Translations under genes and position numbers: made by a program
Assembly: GCF_020519665.1 (NCBI RefSeq)
Contig: NZ_CP084703.1
Span: forward strand, 930,001 to 994,000
Source of the DNA: Bacillus shivajii
Lineage (GTDB): Bacteria; Bacillota; Bacilli; Bacillales; Salisediminibacteriaceae
Direction: 5' to 3'
Length of the DNA: 64,000 nt
The notes under the pieces: generated by a model
What the model was told of the DNA's origin: nothing
Seen by the model: only the letters and a program-made list of their open reading frames with translations
Database searches by the model: none
Shown here: one piece after another, positions 59,774 to 64,000 of the stretch
Position numbering within the stretch: position 1 is the first letter of the stretch
Layout: each line of letters begins with the position of its first letter

Positions 59774-61366
59774 TTATAGAGGTAGTGTGTGACTGTCCTT
59801 TACAATTTCTTGAATTTTTTCTGCTTCAACCGGTTTACTTAAAAAATACCCTTGCATGCCCCCGCAATCATGTTCTCTTAAAAATGAAATGGTTTCACTG
59901 TCCTCTACACCCTCAGCAATAACATGTATTTTTAAGTCTTTTCCTAGTTGTAATAGAGATTTAACGATTGACGTATCAACTTTATTTTTTGGAATCTCTT
60001 TAATAAAGGTTCGGTCAATTTTCATATAATCTGTAGGGATGATTTTCAAGTAATTTAATGAAGAATACCCAGTTCCAAAATCATCAAGTGCAACTTTGAA
60101 ACCAAGTCCTTTAAGTCTTTTTAAGAATTGGATCGATGTCTCTAAATTATACATCACCATCGTTTCTGTCACTTCAAACTCGACATAAACAGGATCTATT
60201 CTATACTTTTTCATTAATTCTAATATATCTTCTAAGAAGAATTTTTGAGAAAGTTGTTTTGCAGATAAGTTGATTGCAACACTTAGCTTCATGCCTTCTT
60301 GATGCCAAATTTGCAGCTGTTTAAATGACTGTTCAATTACCCAATGTCCAAGCTTTGAAATATACCCCATCTCTTCAGCGATTGGAATAAAATCAGCTGG
60401 TGAAATCAGTCCTCGTTCAGGGTGGTGCCACCGTACAAGTGCCTCTACTCCATCTATCCTCTCGTTGTGAAAATCATACCGTGGTTGGTAATAAAGCTTT
60501 AATTCATTCCTTTTAATACTATCTTTCAGTTCGTGTTCAAGCCTGAATGAATCGACTTTTAATTTGGATTCTTCTAAGTAAAACTTATAATTATTCCCGC
60601 CAGAATCTTTGGCCGTATACATGGCAATATCAGCATGCTTAAAAAGTGCAGTAATATCGTGGGCATCTTCTTGGTAAATAGAAACGCCCATGCTAAATGA
60701 CACTTCAATCTTTTGGTGATGAATGTCGTATGGCAGACTAATTTCTCGCCTGATCCCATCTAATATAAGGCATAAGTGCTCGATGTTTTGGTATGAGGTG
60801 ATCACAATCGTAAACTCGTCACCGCCAAGCCGATAAACTTTCACTGGATACGTATGAACAGAAGCGTGAAGGCGCTTTGCTAACTGGTGTAACAGTTCAT
60901 CACCGAAGTGGTGCCCAAACGTGTCGTTAATCGTTTTGAAACGGTCAATATCTAAAATAATCAGGGCAATGTTAACATCTTCTTTGTTAATTACCTTTTC
61001 TAAGTCTTGATTTAATCTATAGCGATTCGGTAAGTTCGTTAAGAAATCATGACTAACAAGGTGGTTTAACTTTTTTTCATTATTTTTCAGTGTTTCAATG
61101 TGGCGTTTTTTTTCTTCGACCCATTCATTGTATATCGTTTCGTTTTGGCGAAAATATTTTTGGATGAAAAAATAGAGCACGATTGAAGTGATGAAAATAT
61201 ACAATAAACCCTTTGTTGTTTGAAGAACAACACCTGCTTGAGAATCATCAAACAAACGAAAAACTGCATGATCAGTAAAGGTTATCCATAACGTTCCTAA
61301 AATGAAATACACAAGGCAAATTTTAAAAACACTGCGATTTGAGGAAGGATGTTTGCTTTTCTGCAT
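59774..61366 (-). CDS. Membrane-bound GGDEF-EAL protein
   Basis: 530 residues from ATG at 61366 (TAGGAGAATGAAC). Two N-terminal membrane helices (about 15-35, 50-70), GGDEF domain (about 105-265) with intact RLGGDEF and no RxxD inhibitory site, and EAL domain (about 275-525) with all main residues: GVEALVRW, INLSAKQL, EFEVTETM, DDFGTGYSSL, YMKID, IAEGVED, GGMQGYFLSKP. Both cyclase and phosphodiesterase activities for cyclic di-GMP look possible. Confidence 0.93.
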   Translation of the reverse strand: MQKSKHPSSNRSVFKICLVYFILGTLWITFTDHAVFRLFDDSQAGVVLQTTKGLLYIFITSIVLYFFIQKYFRQNETIYNEWVEEKKRHIETLKNNEKKLNHLVSHDFLTNLPNRYRLNQDLEKVINKEDVNIALIILDIDRFKTINDTFGHHFGDELLHQLAKRLHASVHTYPVKVYRLGGDEFTIVITSYQNIEHLCLILDGIRREISLPYDIHHQKIEVSFSMGVSIYQEDAHDITALFKHADIAMYTAKDSGGNNYKFYLEESKLKVDSFRLEHELKDSIKRNELKLYYQPRYDFHNERIDGVEALVRWHHPERGLISPADFIPIAEEMGYISKLGHWVIEQSFKQLQIWHQEGMKLSVAINLSAKQLSQKFFLEDILELMKKYRIDPVYVEFEVTETMVMYNLETSIQFLKRLKGLGFKVALDDFGTGYSSLNYLKIIPTDYMKIDRTFIKEIPKNKVDTSIVKSLLQLGKDLKIHVIAEGVEDSETISFLREHDCGGMQGYFLSKPVEAEKIQEIVKDSHTLPL

Positions 61367-61569
61367 GTTCATTCTCCTATTCATAAATAAAGCGAGTTTG
61401 CATGGCGTTCGTTAAAGTGTCATTTATTTCTTACAGTTTATTATAACAAGTTGTATGGAAAGTTTCTAAAATTCAAATTTAATTTTTGGCATGATCCGAA
61501 GTGAAAAATGGTTATTCAACGGGTGTAAAAGGAATGATAAAAGAAGAAGTAGTGATGTTACTTTCAATA

Positions 61570-61598
61570 TTGACTAGCTTGTATATACAAGCTATACT
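61570..61598 (+). promoter_or_regulatory. treC promoter with TreR operator in the spacer
   Basis: TTGACT, 17-bp spacer, TATACT. The spacer plus one base is the perfect palindrome AGCTTGTATATACAAGCT (61576-61593), containing TTGTATATACAA, the form of TreR operators in Bacillus. Binding would directly block RNA polymerase. The 5' leader is about 170 nt. Confidence 0.8.
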
Positions 61599-61747
61599 TT
61601 CTGTGTGAACGGTGCAGAAAATGTGGTTACACATTAAAAATATTCTCGTTCGTGCTTGATTATGAGCGAATGGAACCAAATATCAAGTTGTTTCTGTTGT
61701 TTATTAGAGACAATTTTTTATATTTGAAGCTTAATAATGACAAGCTT

Positions 61748-61759
61748 TTGTATAGTCAA
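61748..61759 (+). promoter_or_regulatory. Possible second TreR operator
   Basis: TTGTATAGTCAA matches TTGTATATACAA at 10 of 12 positions and sits just before the ribosome binding site of treC. Confidence 0.4.
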
Positions 61760-61777
61760 TTTTAGGAGGTTACATAA

Positions 61778-63466
61778 ATGAGTTTAAATGAATGGTGGAG
61801 ACGTTCTGTCGTCTATCAAATTTATCCGAAAAGCTTTAATGATACGATGGGAACGGGTGTAGGTGATTTACAAGGAATTATTGAGAAACTCGATTATTTA
61901 AAGGAACTTGGCGTTGATGTGATATGGCTGACTCCTGTCTATAAGTCCCCGCAAAAAGATAATGGATACGATATTAGTGATTACTATAATATCCATGAAG
62001 AGTATGGGACGATGGAAGACTTCGATCAACTTCTTGAAGAAGCGCATAAACGAGATCTTAAAATTATTATGGACATCGTGGTGAACCACACGTCAACAGA
62101 GCATAAGTGGTTTAAAGAGTCTCAGTCGTCAAAGGATAATCCATATCGAAACTATTACATTTGGAAGGATCCTGTTGACGGGAAAGAACCAACCAACTGG
62201 CAGTCAAAGTTCGGAGGCAATGCTTGGGAGTATGATGAGAAAACAGGCCAATATTATTTGCATTTATTTGATGTAACGCAAGCCGATTTAAACTGGGAAA
62301 ACGAAGAAGTCCGTGAAAACGTTTATGAAATGATGCACTACTGGTTTGAAAAAGGTGTTGATGGCTTCCGTCTTGATGTCATTAACCTTATTTCAAAAGA
62401 TCAAAGCTTTCCTAATGATGACGGATCTGTTGCTCCTGGAGATGGTCGGAAGTTTTACACAGATGGACCGAGAGTACATGAATTTATGCAAGAAATGAAC
62501 AAAAAAGTTTTCTCAAAGTATGATGTGATGACAGTTGGGGAAATGAGTTCAACGACGATAGACCATTGCATCAAATATACACGTCCTGATCGAAATGAAT
62601 TGAGCATGACATTTAACTTTCATCATTTGAAGGTAGACTACCCGAATGGTGAAAAGTGGACAACTGCTCCATTTGATTTTAAAGCGCTAAAACAAATCCT
62701 TTCTACATGGCAAGTCGAGATGAATAAAGGTGGTGGTTGGAATGCACTATTTTGGTGTAACCACGACCAGCCAAGAATTGTGAGTCGTTACGGAAATGAT
62801 GAAGAGTACCATAATGAATCGGCAAAAATGCTTGCAACAACGATTCATATGATGCAAGGTACGCCTTACATTTACCAAGGCGAAGAATTTGGGATGACAA
62901 ACCCGAAGTTTGAAACAATTGACGCATATCGTGATGTTGAAACCCTTAATATTTATAAAGAAATGAAAGAAAACGGTGTGCCTCAAGAGCGGATTATGGA
63001 AATCATTAAAGAAAAATCCCGTGATAATTCGCGTACGCCTGTTCAGTGGAATGATTCTACTAATGGAGGATTCACAGAAGGAACGCCGTGGATTCCTGTG
63101 GCGTCTAACTATAAAAAGATTAATGCAGAAGCTGCATTAAAAGATGAACAATCGGTTTTTTATCATTATAAAAAACTCATTCAACTAAGAAAAGAGTTAG
63201 ACATTTTAACTTACGGAGATTATAACCTCATTCTTGATGATGATGACCGCTTATTTGCTTATGTGAGAGAAATGGAAGGTGAGAAGTTGCTCGTGATTAA
63301 TCATTTTTATGACGGCGAAGCAACGTTTGAAGCTCCAGAAGGACTAGGAATAAACAACTATCATGTTGAGCTTATTGTTTCAAACTATACCGATTCACCA
63401 GAAGACCCTCGGTCAATAACATTACGACCGTATGAGTCATTAGTTTATCATTTGAAAGAAGCATGA
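61778..63466 (+). CDS. treC: Phospho-alpha-(1,1)-glucosidase (trehalose-6-phosphate hydrolase)
   Basis: 562 residues, GH13 family, very similar along its length to B. subtilis TreA. Catalytic regions: DIVVNHTSTEH, GFRLDVINLIS (nucleophile Asp), TVGEMSSTT (acid Glu) and FWCNHDQPRIVSRYG. It splits trehalose 6-phosphate into glucose and glucose 6-phosphate in the cytosol. ATG follows AGGAGGTTACATAA. The PTS transporter gene treP, usually just upstream, is absent here, and treC has its own TreR-controlled promoter. Confidence 0.96.
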   Translation: MSLNEWWRRSVVYQIYPKSFNDTMGTGVGDLQGIIEKLDYLKELGVDVIWLTPVYKSPQKDNGYDISDYYNIHEEYGTMEDFDQLLEEAHKRDLKIIMDIVVNHTSTEHKWFKESQSSKDNPYRNYYIWKDPVDGKEPTNWQSKFGGNAWEYDEKTGQYYLHLFDVTQADLNWENEEVRENVYEMMHYWFEKGVDGFRLDVINLISKDQSFPNDDGSVAPGDGRKFYTDGPRVHEFMQEMNKKVFSKYDVMTVGEMSSTTIDHCIKYTRPDRNELSMTFNFHHLKVDYPNGEKWTTAPFDFKALKQILSTWQVEMNKGGGWNALFWCNHDQPRIVSRYGNDEEYHNESAKMLATTIHMMQGTPYIYQGEEFGMTNPKFETIDAYRDVETLNIYKEMKENGVPQERIMEIIKEKSRDNSRTPVQWNDSTNGGFTEGTPWIPVASNYKKINAEAALKDEQSVFYHYKKLIQLRKELDILTYGDYNLILDDDDRLFAYVREMEGEKLLVINHFYDGEATFEAPEGLGINNYHVELIVSNYTDSPEDPRSITLRPYESLVYHLKEA

Positions 63467-63489
63467 TAAACTGAATACGGTGATGCCGC

Positions 63490-64000
63490 ATGAAAAATAA
63501 GTATATCCAAATCTATCGTGAAATTGCAGATGACATTCGTGAGGGAAAATATGCCCCTCAATCAAAGCTTCCGTCAGAACATGAGTTTATGGACATCTTT
63601 AACACTTCCAGGGAAACGATTCGCAAAGCATTGACCTTACTTGCTGAGAATGGTTTTATTCAAAAAGTTCAAGGGAAAGGTTCAATTGTTCTTGATGCTA
63701 GGAAGTTTGATTTTCCGATCTCGGGACTCGTTAGCTTTAAAGAGTTAGCAGAACGACTTGGAGATAATCATCAAACACATATTGAAAATCTGGAAACGAT
63801 CTTTCCTGATGAAAATCTTCAACAGCATTTGCAAGTTGGACCTCAAGAACAAGTGTGGGAAGTTCATCGTGTTCGAGAAATTGATGGTGAGCGAATTATT
63901 TTAGATAAAGATTACTTAAACAAACAGTACATTGAATCATTGACGAAGGAAATTTGTGAAAGCTCGATTTATGCTTATATCGAAAAAGAGTTAGGATATA
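63490..64000 (+). CDS. treR: Trehalose operon repressor TreR, N-terminal part (cut by window end)
   Basis: 170 residues present, open to the end of the window. GntR-type winged helix (about 1-70): YREIADDIREGKYAPQSKLPSEHEF and SRETIRKALTLLAENGFIQK, with VQGKGSIVL at the wing; then the start of a UTRA effector domain. B. subtilis TreR is released by trehalose 6-phosphate. ATG at 63490 follows GGTGAT, 23 bp after treC. Confidence 0.93.
   Translation, partial: MKNKYIQIYREIADDIREGKYAPQSKLPSEHEFMDIFNTSRETIRKALTLLAENGFIQKVQGKGSIVLDARKFDFPISGLVSFKELAERLGDNHQTHIENLETIFPDENLQQHLQVGPQEQVWEVHRVREIDGERIILDKDYLNKQYIESLTKEICESSIYAYIEKELGY

Noticed and set aside
61604-61617. CcpA cre site before treC (TGTGAACGGTGCAG)
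   Set aside because: The last three conserved positions of the cre consensus fail.

Overview
The window looks like the chromosome of a low-GC, endospore-forming Bacillaceae member. Supporting genes are pdaA, yfkD/yfkAB, an SE1561-family gene, an FbpB-type small basic protein, yfjO/yfjP and a TreA/TreR pair, with Bacillus-style ribosome binding sites throughout. Several exported proteins are strongly acidic (a lipoprotein, the cytochrome c, the nucleotidase tail, an SLH-like protein), which hints at an alkaliphilic or salt-tolerant lineage; that is inference. Family-level placement is firm, genus is not. No rRNA, tRNA, CRISPR array, prophage or transposase gene was seen.

Layout. 1-3.4 kb: end of an aldehyde dehydrogenase gene, a decayed phnA/yjdM, dispersed repeats, then bioB. 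3.4-8.6 kb: an Eis-photolyase-YbgA(DUF523/DUF1722) run on the minus strand and a divergent siderophore-type N-oxygenase. 8.6-9 kb: 20-bp tandem arrays. 9-14.4 kb: tldD/tldE, DoxX, acylphosphatase, PlsC. 14.6-21.5 kb: a clade II-like nitrous oxide reduction operon (cytochrome c, NosZ, NosB-like membrane protein, NosD, NosY, NosF, two lipoproteins) behind an Fnr-type site. 21.5-33.9 kb: lipid-linked genes with FadR-like operators (SCP2 protein, MBL hydrolase), a small fbpB-like gene, a baeRF/VLRF1 protein, MFS and MATE transporters, OsmC, yfkD/yfkAB. 34-48 kb: acidic lipoprotein, phosphatase, truncated globin (second Fnr-type site), class I fumarase, pdaA, GAF protein, yfjP/yfjO, RNase J, VanY-type carboxypeptidase. 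48-64 kb: formamidase, long-form isocitrate dehydrogenase, GGDEF and GGDEF-EAL proteins, CatE-like dioxygenase, surface nucleotidase, an FtsEX-like four-gene operon, and treC-treR.

The most unusual content is intergenic. Three families of non-coding, GC-rich dispersed elements (A, B and C below) occupy many gaps. Families B and C, and composite stretches next to family A, carry small hairpins whose stems differ but whose loop is nearly always AGGAC or AGGAT; two copies of family C show a compensatory base-pair change. Such loops resemble CsrA/Rsm-type RNA sites. Separately, exact 20-bp tandem arrays at two loci share the framework AAAGT-N3-RRRY-AAA-N5. A fourth repeat, a hairpin built on AGGTGCCTGGCACC, serves as gene-end terminator or spacer at four places.

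Functional picture: nos and globin appear to be co-regulated by oxygen limitation; SCP2 and MBL genes by acyl-CoA through a FadR-type TetR repressor; treC by a TreR operator that exactly fills the promoter spacer. The FtsE-FtsX-coiled-coil-SLH operon looks like an envelope-remodelling module whose coiled-coil partner lacks a hydrolase domain, and is the best candidate here for an undescribed protein system.
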